In this document: piece by piece, positions 1 to 5,801 of the stretch
Numbering within the stretch: position 1 is the stretch's first letter
How the letters are laid out: each line of letters starts with the position of its first letter
Source of the DNA: JBBDXA01 sp040902585
Lineage (GTDB): Bacteria > Planctomycetota > Phycisphaerae > Phycisphaerales > Phycisphaeraceae
Reading direction: 5' to 3'
DNA length: 8,147 bases
Assembly (NCBI GenBank): GCA_040902585.1
Contig: JBBDXA010000034.1
Span: forward strand, 1-8,147
Program-made: the position numbers and the translations under genes
The notes under the pieces: model-generated
Databases searched by the model: none
Told to the model about the DNA's origin: nothing
Seen by the model: the letters and a program-made list of their open reading frames with translations, nothing else

Positions 1-106
1 CGATGAGCGTATAGGTCACCACCTTGCCGTAGCGGCCGGCGGGGTCGTTGCCCAAGTCCGTGAGGATGTTGGCGAGGAGGGTCATGGTCTGGTGTGCAAA
101 CAGCAT
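1..106 (-). CDS. N-terminal fragment of an unidentified protein, cut by the window edge
   Basis: An open frame reads from ATG at 106-104 to the left edge without a stop, giving 35 codons. A second in-frame ATG lies at 85-83. The peptide starts MLFAHQTMTLLANILTDLGN and ends in a polar, then hydrophobic stretch (KVVTYTLI) that could be the start of a membrane helix. Neither start has a clear Shine-Dalgarno sequence, and the frame stays open upstream through the repeat region, so the start is uncertain. It follows the multiheme cytochrome gene on the same strand at about 150 bases, so it could be a membrane partner of that protein; this is inference from position only. I do not recognise the family. 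Confidence 0.45.
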   Translation of the reverse strand, partial: MLFAHQTMTLLANILTDLGNDPAGRYGKVVTYTLI

Positions 107-115
107 GAGTCGATT

Positions 116-240
116 GGGTGCCACGGGTCGAGGAGGCTCTGCGACGAAGACCCGTGTGGGCGTGTGTTGTCCTTTCAGGTGCGGAACTCGCGGGTGACCG
201 CACGGGTCTGCTCGGCGGACCTCGCCGACCCGTGGCACCC
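116..240. repeat. Cluster of nested inverted repeats with a common 8-bp core
   Basis: A perfect 15-bp inverted repeat has its arms at 116-130 and 226-240. Inside it a second perfect 9-bp inverted pair lies at 148-156 and 201-209. All four arms carry the same core, CACGGGTC or its complement GACCCGTG, so they can also pair as two side-by-side hairpins (122-129 with 149-156; 201-208 with 227-234, loops of 19 and 18 bases). The cluster fills the gap between the cytochrome stop and the next minus-strand gene. It looks like a REP-like dispersed palindromic element or a strong transcript structure; there is no T-run to mark a classical terminator. Confidence 0.75.
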
Positions 241-254
241 TTCAACAAAACGCG

Positions 255-2303
255 CTAGCCGCCGCGTGGGCGGAACATTTTCAGGAAGCCGCCGAGCGTG
301 AGCAGGGCGAAGAGCGCGACGATCACAGCCACCGTGCCGATGGCGATGAAACCGATCCACTTGAACGCCGCGCGGCCGCCGAAGGAAAGTTCCCACTTGT
401 CCATCAGCTTCGGATCCTGGCCCTGAATCTCGTGCATGGCCTGGGTGATCGGGGCCTCATCCGGCGCGGGGCCTTGGGCGACGGCAAGGCTGTAGAAAAT
501 CGGGGCGTCCTTGGCGTGGCACTCGGTGCAGCCGAGCACGCCCAGCGACTGCCGCGCGGGACGGACGTCGTGAGCAAGAGGCCAGGCGTAGGGCGCGCCG
601 GAGGGGTGTCGTTCGGATATCACCCTATTCTCGTCGCTTGCATCGAGCTCATACACCTTGCCGCCGGAGATGTACACCGGCTTGCCTTCGCCGGCGAGCG
701 ACTTCAGGCCCACCAGTGCCTTGGCGAGATTCTCACGGAACTTCTCAACGGACCTCTTAAGCTGCAACGCATCCAGCTTTGCCTTCTGCTCGGCGGTCAG
801 CTCCGCATCAGGTTTCGTCGCCGCATCGCCCAATGCGCTCTTGCGATCTTCATCGGTCAGGCTCACCTTCGACGCCTCAGCGCGGAAGTCACTCCTGATG
901 CGCAAGGAGCGCCGCAGCGACATATACACCTGATTAGGCTCCATCGGCTTGATTAGCAACGAGTCGGTCATCACGCCGAAGTACGCGGGCCAGACCTGAC
1001 GGTAGGGGTAGATCACGCCTTGGTCATTCTTGCGAAACACCGGCTGCACGATCAGCGGAAGATCGCTGTCCTCGCGCGTCTGCGTTGCCAGACCGAAGGC
1101 ATGCGCCATGGCCGTCTGCACGCCTGTCGCGCGGTCCTTCGGCAGCGGGCCGCTGTGACAGCTTGTGCAGGACATCTTGTCGAAGTGAATCGGCGGAATG
1201 CCCTGGTGCAGCGGCTTGGGCGCGCCGAGTCGGCCGCCGATCTGGTCGTACTTCGTCGCATCGTTCTGGTCGAGATGGCAGCCGCGACACGAGAGCGAGG
1301 AGATGTCGCTGGCGGTGGGGTGTTTCTCGCCTTCGTAACCGCGAACGGTGTGGTGGCCGATGTCGTTGCGATGGCACTGGGCACAGGCGATGCCGGCCTT
1401 CACGTGTACATCTTCATCATGCAGCCACTTCGCCGGCGTTTCATCGCCGACAGGCCGCGTCGTGTGGCAGGCGTAACAGGCGTTGTTCGAGGGCGTGCGG
1501 ATGATGTCGATAAAGGTGTGACCTTCTTCATCGAAGCGCGACTTGTCGTACTTCACTTCGGGCAGCTTGGGCCCGGCCGCCGCGCCTGCCGCATCAGGGT
1601 CGGCCGCCTTCGCCGGATCGAAATCATCGGGCACCGTCTTGGCGGAACCCTTCACCGAGGCGATGCCCAGGGCATACGTCGCGGCCCAGGCGAAGTTCTG
1701 ATCGCTCACCTGTTTCATCCAGCGCTCGTGGCTGTAGCTGCGGTCGTTGCTGTGACAGATGAGACAGTCGATTTCGAGGTTGCCTGAAATGTTGAACCGC
1801 GCCTCATCAGCATCCGCAGCCGCTTGCGGCTTAGCGCTCTGGCCCACTCCGCCGCCGGGCATCTGCCTGCCGAACTCGACGAGATACCGCAGCCGCGTCA
1901 GGCCGATGTCTTCGGGTTTGTGCGTGCCCTTCCAGTCGCGAAGCGAAAGGGGAATCTGCGAACCGCTGCGGGCATCGGAGAAGATCCAGGGTTCGCCGGG
2001 CCTGCCGTCACTGAGTTTATGTTCCTTGCCAGCCGCATCCGTGAAGAGTTTGTCGCCCGCGTTGAAGTGGTAGCCGTGCGCGATGGATTTGTAATCGTGG
2101 CACTTCATGCACGTCTGCATGGGCGAGTAGGGTTTGGCATTGGGCGAAGTCGGATCGATCGCCACGCCGGCGGCGTCGTAGAGCGTGATGTGATGCACGT
2201 ACTGGCTGAGCGAGCGTGTTTCCTTGAACCGCTCCTGCGCGAAGGCGGGGAAAGCGAAGGTCAGGATCGCGAGGCAGCAGCAGAGTCGAAACGTTCGTCG
2301 CAT
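255..2303 (-). CDS. Seven-heme cytochrome c, exported, C-terminal membrane anchor
   Basis: The 682-residue product has a signal peptide (residues 1-23: basic MRR, hydrophobic core, end at AFAQ), then seven CXXCH haem-binding motifs with histidines at 69, 184, 280, 311, 343, 383 and 596, and one hydrophobic helix at about 649-671 followed by a basic tail (KMFRPRGG). It should sit on the outer face of the cytoplasmic membrane and move electrons. Haems 1-6 lie in the N-terminal 385 residues; 208 residues with no cysteine, including a charged, probably helical stretch (about 483-535), separate haem 6 from haem 7. I chose the ATG at 2303 because the signal peptide begins there; the open frame runs on to 2435, but that extension is coded by repeat DNA. 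A -10-like TATACT (2357-2352) lies about 50 bases upstream without a good -35. Seven motifs do not match the octahaem nitrite or tetrathionate reductases exactly, so the substrate is unknown. Confidence 0.9.
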   Translation of the reverse strand: MRRTFRLCCCLAILTFAFPAFAQERFKETRSLSQYVHHITLYDAAGVAIDPTSPNAKPYSPMQTCMKCHDYKSIAHGYHFNAGDKLFTDAAGKEHKLSDGRPGEPWIFSDARSGSQIPLSLRDWKGTHKPEDIGLTRLRYLVEFGRQMPGGGVGQSAKPQAAADADEARFNISGNLEIDCLICHSNDRSYSHERWMKQVSDQNFAWAATYALGIASVKGSAKTVPDDFDPAKAADPDAAGAAAGPKLPEVKYDKSRFDEEGHTFIDIIRTPSNNACYACHTTRPVGDETPAKWLHDEDVHVKAGIACAQCHRNDIGHHTVRGYEGEKHPTASDISSLSCRGCHLDQNDATKYDQIGGRLGAPKPLHQGIPPIHFDKMSCTSCHSGPLPKDRATGVQTAMAHAFGLATQTREDSDLPLIVQPVFRKNDQGVIYPYRQVWPAYFGVMTDSLLIKPMEPNQVYMSLRRSLRIRSDFRAEASKVSLTDEDRKSALGDAATKPDAELTAEQKAKLDALQLKRSVEKFRENLAKALVGLKSLAGEGKPVYISGGKVYELDASDENRVISERHPSGAPYAWPLAHDVRPARQSLGVLGCTECHAKDAPIFYSLAVAQGPAPDEAPITQAMHEIQGQDPKLMDKWELSFGGRAAFKWIGFIAIGTVAVIVALFALLTLGGFLKMFRPRGG

Positions 2304-2415
2304 GGGAACCTGGTCTACGGGGAATAATGACACCAGAACCGGAGTGAGGCCAGTATAGCGTGAGGGCTTGGAGGTGCGGAGATTGCACAACCCAAAGGGG
2401 AAGCTCCAAAAACGT

Positions 2416-2539
2416 AACCTCCAAATCTCAAACAAGCTCCAATCATTAAATCTTAAAGCTTGAAAACCGCAACGCGCCGCGGTGTGATCCGCGGCCCTTT
2501 GGTATTTTTGACTTGGAGCTTGTTTGTGATTTGAAGGTT
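2416..2539. repeat. 27-bp imperfect inverted repeat enclosing a GC hairpin
   Basis: The arms at 2416-2442 and 2513-2539 are reverse complements at 25 of 27 positions. They are AT-rich and built from variants of TTGGAGCTT and GAGATTTGGAGGTT; further partial copies occur at 2401-2410 and 2541-2552. Between them lies a 70-base spacer with a GC-rich hairpin. The element fills the gap between the SUMF1-type gene (stop at 2565) and the cytochrome start (2303) and reaches into the false upstream extension of the cytochrome frame. It may be a dispersed non-coding repeat. Confidence 0.75.
2476..2495 (-). terminator. GC hairpin after the SUMF1 pair, possible terminator
   Basis: GCCGCGG (2476-2482) pairs with CCGCGGC (2489-2495) over a 6-base loop. 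Read on the minus strand, it lies about 70 bases after the stop codon of the upstream SUMF1-type gene and is followed after 8 bases by TTTT. The T-run is short and late, so termination is likely but not proven. If real, it separates transcription of the SUMF1 pair from the cytochrome gene. Confidence 0.45.
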
Positions 2540-2564
2540 GAAATTTGAGATTTCAGACGCCTGC

Positions 2565-3686
2565 TCACTTCTTCTCAATCAGCGCCTTCAATTCCTTGTT
2601 GCTCGTCTTGAGCACATCCGCAATGTCTTCGCTGTGCGGCTCCCAGTACTTGAGCTTTTCTTCTTCGCTCGGCTCCTTCAGCGGGCGCACGATGCGGAAG
2701 CCGACGTGGAACGCATCGGTGTACCACCACACGCTCTTGGGCAGTTGCGGGTCGCGGTGTTGCCACATCTTGTCGGAGGCCAGGCGCGTGGCGGAGCGAC
2801 AGCCTTCGGGGCCGGCGTCCCAGTGGCCGCCGCGGGCGGTCGTCGGGAAGATCACCTTGGGCCAATCCACCGCATCCTTCCACCTCACGCTCTTACCGGC
2901 GAACTGGGCGTAGTGATCTTTCGTGTAGCCGTCGATCACCCACTCGGCCACGTTTCCGTAGATGTCGTAAAGGCCCCAGGGGTTGGGCTTTTTCTTGCCG
3001 ACGATGCGGTAGCCTGAGCCGACGCCGGGCATGCCTTTGTCAGGATCGTCCCACACGGAGTTGTCGAAGTTCCATGCGTAGTCGCCGAGCTTGTCGGCGC
3101 TGTCGCCGAAGAAGTAGGCGGTCTTGGTGCCTGCCCGCGCGGCGTATTCCCACTCCGCTTCGGTGGGCAGGCGGTAGAAGTGGCCGGTGCGTTTGGAGAG
3201 CCATTTGGTGAACTGTTTGGCGGCGAACTGGCTGATGTCAGCCGCGGGGAAGCCGCCGTACTGACCCATGCCTTTCAAGATCGGCGCAGAGTCCTGTTCC
3301 CACAAAGGCGTGGGAATGCTCACGGCATCGGACATTTTTTCCTTCGGCACCGTGATGCCGCTCTTCTTGCGGTCGGGGTATTCATCGCGGAACATCTGAT
3401 AGTCATCCCACGTGACTTCGTACTTGCCCATCCAGAAGGGCTCGACTTCCACTTCAAACTGCGAGCCTTCATCGGCGCCCCGGCCGGCTTCGCTCGCAGG
3501 TGAACCCATGGTGAACTTGCCGCCCTTGATGGGCACCATCTCCAGCCACGTGCCGATCGCAGCCTTATAAGGCTTCATCTCCGATTCGGTCTTGGCGTCG
3601 TCTGCGCGCACACCGGCAGGGGCGGCAAGCAGGGCACACGACAGGGTGCAGAAGGCGGCCGCCAACTTGAATCGATCACCAATCAT
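2565..3686 (-). CDS. Secreted SUMF1/FGE-like domain protein, second of tandem pair
   Basis: The 373-residue protein starts with a signal peptide (about 1-28, cut near VRA|DD) and carries a full FGE-sulfatase (SUMF1, PF03781-type) fold: MVPIKGGKFTMGSPASE (50-66), the WMGKYEVTWDDY strand region (85-96), RLPTEAEWEYAARAGT (172-187), PWGLYDIYGNVAEWV (236-250), RGGHWD (285-290), CRSATR (296-301) and VGFRIVRP (328-335). A charged helical tail (337-373) follows the domain. True formylglycine-generating enzymes have two catalytic cysteines in the RGGS region; only one cysteine, C296, is present here, so sulfatase activation is unlikely and the role is unknown. The ATG at 3686 is preceded by GGAGA with 5-base spacing, better than the GTG at 3704. 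It lies 77 bases after its paralogue and probably shares its transcript. Confidence 0.88.
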   Translation of the reverse strand: MIGDRFKLAAAFCTLSCALLAAPAGVRADDAKTESEMKPYKAAIGTWLEMVPIKGGKFTMGSPASEAGRGADEGSQFEVEVEPFWMGKYEVTWDDYQMFRDEYPDRKKSGITVPKEKMSDAVSIPTPLWEQDSAPILKGMGQYGGFPAADISQFAAKQFTKWLSKRTGHFYRLPTEAEWEYAARAGTKTAYFFGDSADKLGDYAWNFDNSVWDDPDKGMPGVGSGYRIVGKKKPNPWGLYDIYGNVAEWVIDGYTKDHYAQFAGKSVRWKDAVDWPKVIFPTTARGGHWDAGPEGCRSATRLASDKMWQHRDPQLPKSVWWYTDAFHVGFRIVRPLKEPSEEEKLKYWEPHSEDIADVLKTSNKELKALIEKK

Positions 3687-3691
3687 TCGAG

Positions 3692-3696
3692 TCTCC
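3692..3696 (-). promoter_or_regulatory. Shine-Dalgarno site that decides the start of the downstream SUMF1 gene
   Basis: GGAGA on the minus strand, 5 bases before ATG 3686-3684. The alternative GTG start at 3704 would place this site inside the coding region. Confidence 0.7.
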
Positions 3697-3721
3697 AGAT
3701 TCACTGTGGTTGCGGGGGTCT

Positions 3722-3761
3722 GCCCGAACGGCGCACTCTACGTTCGAGGCGTTATTCGGGC
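3722..3761 (-). other. Two overlapping alternative stems between the SUMF1 genes
   Basis: GCCCGAA (3722-3728) is complementary to TTCGGGC (3755-3761), while CGAACG (3725-3730) is complementary to CGTTCG (3741-3746). The two stems share bases 3725-3728, so they exclude each other. They lie just after the stop codon of the first SUMF1 gene. They could set relative expression of the two genes or stabilise the RNA; no T-run follows. Confidence 0.35.
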
Positions 3762-3763
3762 TT

Positions 3764-4906
3764 CTACTCTTTCTTTTCGGCAACTTCCTTCAAGGGTTCA
3801 ATCACCTTGCGGTAGCCCTTCTTGTTTTCTTTGAGCACGGTCTCAATGTGCTCGTCGTTGGCTTCCCAATATCGGGCCTTCTCCTTGTCGGCCGGCTCCT
3901 TCAGCGGACGGACCACGCGGAAGCCGACGTGGAACGCATTAGTGTACCACCAAACGCTCTTGGGCAACTGCGGGTCCAGGTCCTGCAAATCCCTGTGCGA
4001 AGGCTCGCGGGAGGCGGATCGGCAGGCTTCGGGGTTGGCGTTCCAGTTGCCTCCGCGGATGGAGGTGGGGAAGCGCTCCGATGCCCAGTTGATCACATCT
4101 ATATAGTTCATCGTCTTGCCGGCAAAGGCTGCGTAGTGGTCCTTCTTGTAGCCGTCGATCACCCATTCCCCCACGTTGCCGTAGATGTCGTACAGGCCCC
4201 AGGGGTTGGGCTTCTTTTGACCGACGACGCGGTAGGCGGCGCTGTAGTCGGCGTGAATCTTCACGTTCTGATTGATCTCGCTGTTGTCAAAGGTCCACGC
4301 GTAGTCGCCGAGCCTGGCGGGATCATCGCCGAAGAAGTAGGCGGTCTTCGTGCCGGCGCGGGCGGCGTATTCCCACTCGGCCTCGGTGGGCAGGCGATAA
4401 AACCGGCCGGTCTTCTTGCTCAGCCATTTGGTGAACTGCTTGGCGCTGAACTGGGAAAGATCAGCAACGGGGTAGCCGCCTTCTTCACCCATGTAGTTCA
4501 GAATCGGCCGAAACTCCTGCTCCCAGATCGGCGTGGGAATGCTCACCGCATCCGCACCTTCCGGAATCACGGGCAATCCCTTCTTGCGATCCTCGGGTGT
4601 GGGATACTCATCGCGGAAAGCCTTGTAGTCATCCCACGTCACTTCATATTTGCCCATCCAGAACGGTTCGATCTTCACCTTGACCTGCGGGCCTTCGTCT
4701 GCGCCGCGGTTCTTCTCGGATGCAGGCGAGCCCATGAGCAATTCGCCGCCGGGGATGGGGACGAATTGAAGATGCTTGCCGAGGCGTTCCTTATAAGGCT
4801 TCATCTCCGACTCGCTGGAGGCTTGAAAATCATCGGCCTGCGCACCAGAGATGGCGAGGAGCGTCAGCGCAGCGAAGGCAGCGAGCGTGGCTTTTGTAGG
4901 ACACAT
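3764..4906 (-). CDS. Secreted SUMF1/FGE-like domain protein, first of tandem pair
   Basis: The product has 380 residues with a signal peptide (1-24, likely cut after GAQA) and a complete SUMF1 domain: FVPIPGGELLMGSPASE (48-64), WMGKYEVTWDDY (83-94), RLPTEAEWEYAARAGT (171-186), PWGLYDIYGNVGEWV (235-249), RGGNWNANPEACRSASR (284-300), VGFRVVRP (327-334), then a charged helical tail to 380. The only cysteine of the active-site region is C295, so the two-cysteine centre of genuine FGE is absent. It is a close paralogue of the next gene: residues 153-194 differ at only three positions from 154-195 there. The ATG at 4906 follows GGAGAG at 5 bases; the longer frame to 4999 lacks a signal peptide at its start. 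Exported SUMF1-domain proteins may act as binding or enzyme modules; the role here is unknown. Confidence 0.88.
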   Translation of the reverse strand: MCPTKATLAAFAALTLLAISGAQADDFQASSESEMKPYKERLGKHLQFVPIPGGELLMGSPASEKNRGADEGPQVKVKIEPFWMGKYEVTWDDYKAFRDEYPTPEDRKKGLPVIPEGADAVSIPTPIWEQEFRPILNYMGEEGGYPVADLSQFSAKQFTKWLSKKTGRFYRLPTEAEWEYAARAGTKTAYFFGDDPARLGDYAWTFDNSEINQNVKIHADYSAAYRVVGQKKPNPWGLYDIYGNVGEWVIDGYKKDHYAAFAGKTMNYIDVINWASERFPTSIRGGNWNANPEACRSASREPSHRDLQDLDPQLPKSVWWYTNAFHVGFRVVRPLKEPADKEKARYWEANDEHIETVLKENKKGYRKVIEPLKEVAEKKE

Positions 4907-4911
4907 TAAAA

Positions 4912-4917
4912 CTCTCC
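4912..4917 (-). promoter_or_regulatory. Shine-Dalgarno site of the first SUMF1 gene
   Basis: GGAGAG on the minus strand, 5 bases before ATG 4906-4904. It fixes this start over the in-frame ATG at 4999. I see no convincing -35/-10 pair further upstream. Confidence 0.75.
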
Positions 4918-5022
4918 GCGGGTAGGCCGCGTGGTGGTAAAAGCGCGGCAGGATACGGAAACAATGCAGAAGCGCCAGATATGTTACGGGTGGGTGCAAA
5001 ATCGGCAGGAGAGCGGAGGAAA

Positions 5023-5053
5023 GTCCTGAGTCCTGGGTCCTGGGTCCTGAGTC
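5023..5053. repeat. Heptad tandem repeat array, left arm
   Basis: Four tandem 7-bp units, GTCCTGA, GTCCTGG, GTCCTGG and GTCCTGA, are followed by GTC (31 bases). The array is mirrored by an inverted array at 5126-5156 beyond the assembly gap. It lies upstream of both the SUMF1 gene (leftward) and the moaB-type gene (rightward). Confidence 0.85.
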
Positions 5054-5064
5054 TTCATGCCAAG

Positions 5065-5092
5065 CCCGATGGCGAGTCGGCGAGCCGTCGGG
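5065..5092. repeat. Hairpin beside the assembly gap
   Basis: CCCGATGGC (5065-5073) pairs with GCCGTCGGG (5084-5092) with one T/G mismatch and a 10-base loop. Just outside it, CAAGCCC (5061-5067) is the complement of GGGCTTG (5108-5114) on the far side of the N run, so the gap sits within further nested palindromes. Confidence 0.6.
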
Positions 5093-5097
5093 GTAAC

Positions 5098-5107
5098 NNN
5101 NNNNNNN
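5098..5107. other. Assembly gap (10 N)
   Basis: Ten consecutive N mark a scaffold join. The true length is unknown, since ten may be a placeholder. It lies between inverted repeat arrays, which likely caused the assembly break, and more repeat or even a gene could be missing here. Confidence 0.95.
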
Positions 5108-5125
5108 GGGCTTGAAGTAGGATGC

Positions 5126-5156
5126 GACTCACGACCCAGGACTCAGGACTCAGGAC
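5126..5156. repeat. Heptad tandem repeat array, right arm (inverted)
   Basis: GAC is followed by four 7-bp units, TCACGAC, CCAGGAC, TCAGGAC and TCAGGAC (31 bases), the reverse complement pattern of the array at 5023-5053. The array ends ten bases before the moaB-type start codon. Its last AGGA is the only Shine-Dalgarno-like sequence for that gene, at a rather long distance. Confidence 0.85.
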
Positions 5157-5165
5157 CACAAACGC

Positions 5166-5672
5166 ATGTCCACCGCCGAACACCGCCAGCAGGCCGCCGG
5201 GAAGCGGGCCCTTTGTGCCGTGCTGACCATCAGCGACACGCGCACGAAGGAGACCGACAAAGGCGGTCGCGTCATCATCGAAAACCTTGAGGCCGCGGGT
5301 CACATGATCGGCGACTATGCGATTGTGAAGGACGATGCGCAGCAGATCGAAGCCCAGCTTCGCGCGTGGCTGGGTGAGAATCGCTTCGACGTGATCTGCA
5401 CCACAGGCGGCACGGGCATCTCCAGCAGGGACACGACCATCGAAGTCGTCGCCCGCCTGCTCGACAAACAACTCGACGGCTTCGGCGAACTCTTTCGCAT
5501 GTTGAGCTGGGACGAAGTCGGCGCGGCTGCGATGCTCAGCAGAGCCATCGGCGGGCTGGCCGGCGAAACGCTGCTCTTTGCGATGCCAGGCTCGACCAAC
5601 GCGGTGAAGCTGGCGATGGAAAAGCTGATCGTGCCGGAGCTGCCGCACCTGATCTGGGAGCGCTCGCGTTAA
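5166..5672 (+). CDS. moaB: Molybdenum cofactor biosynthesis protein MoaB/MogA family
   Basis: The 168-residue cytoplasmic protein belongs to the MoaB/MogA molybdopterin-binding family, whose members adenylylate molybdopterin before molybdate insertion. Seen in the sequence: TISDTRT (21-27) after the first strand, the glycine-rich TTGGTGISSRD (79-89) that forms the molybdopterin/ATP site, GFGELFRMLSWDEVG (105-119), MLSRA (123-127), and PGSTNAVKLAME (141-152) with conserved PGS. The length is normal for the family. MoaB and MogA cannot be split safely by eye; the overall pattern is closer to MoaB. It is transcribed alone on the plus strand and converges on bioF. No other cofactor gene or molybdoenzyme is in the window. 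The start has only a weak, distant AGGA, and the upstream repeats make a promoter hard to judge. Confidence 0.93.
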   Translation: MSTAEHRQQAAGKRALCAVLTISDTRTKETDKGGRVIIENLEAAGHMIGDYAIVKDDAQQIEAQLRAWLGENRFDVICTTGGTGISSRDTTIEVVARLLDKQLDGFGELFRMLSWDEVGAAAMLSRAIGGLAGETLLFAMPGSTNAVKLAMEKLIVPELPHLIWERSR

Positions 5673-5682
5673 AGGACGAGGA

Positions 5683-5700
5683 GCAAGGAATAATCCTTGC
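5683..5700 (+). terminator. Hairpin 10 bases after the moaB stop
   Basis: GCAAGGA (5683-5689) pairs perfectly with TCCTTGC (5694-5700) over a 4-base ATAA loop. It is followed by CCCCCGTTTA rather than a T-run, so it is a probable 3'-end structure, not a textbook intrinsic terminator. Confidence 0.5.
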
Positions 5701-5741
5701 CCCCCGTTTAGCGGTCGGGCCGAGTCTTCGAGGCCCACCCT

Positions 5742-5760
5742 CGGCGTGAAAGGCACGCCG
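5742..5760 (-). terminator. Hairpin in the convergent moaB/bioF gap
   Basis: CGGCGTG (5742-5748) pairs with CACGCCG (5754-5760) over a 5-base loop, 31 bases past the bioF stop on the minus strand. A further complementary pair, GCCGAG/CTCGGC (5719-5724/5740-5745), competes with it. No clear T-run follows on either strand. Confidence 0.4.
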
Positions 5761-5801
5761 GCCCAGCCCGCTTACGCCGGCCCAGCCCATTTACGCCGGC
5801 C
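5755..5801. repeat. 19-bp tandem repeat overlapping the bioF stop codon
   Basis: ACGCCGGCCCAGCCC occurs at 5755-5769 and 5774-5788, and its first nine bases again at 5793-5801: a period of exactly 19 bases, about 2.5 copies. The last copy contains the final bioF codons and part of its TAA stop. Confidence 0.75.

Noticed and set aside
432..1787. Plus-strand open frames opposite the cytochrome gene
   Set aside because: They are arginine/alanine-rich shadows without motifs, opposite a frame with seven CXXCH motifs.
2304..2435. Upstream extension of the cytochrome frame by 44 codons
   Set aside because: It would place the signal peptide internally and is coded by the inverted-repeat DNA; the Trp/Phe/Leu-rich peptide reflects the repeat words.
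2565..4906. Active formylglycine-generating enzymes that mature sulfatases
   Set aside because: Only one of the two catalytic cysteines of the family is found in each protein, and no sulfatase is nearby.
3710..4909. Plus-strand open frame of 399 codons opposite the first SUMF1 gene
   Set aside because: It is the antisense shadow of a real gene; GC-rich third positions remove stops. The peptide has no recognisable domain, while the minus strand encodes a complete SUMF1 domain with signal peptide and ribosome-binding site.
5023..5156. CRISPR array
   Set aside because: Units are 7 bp with no unique spacers, arranged as an inverted pair, and no cas gene is present.
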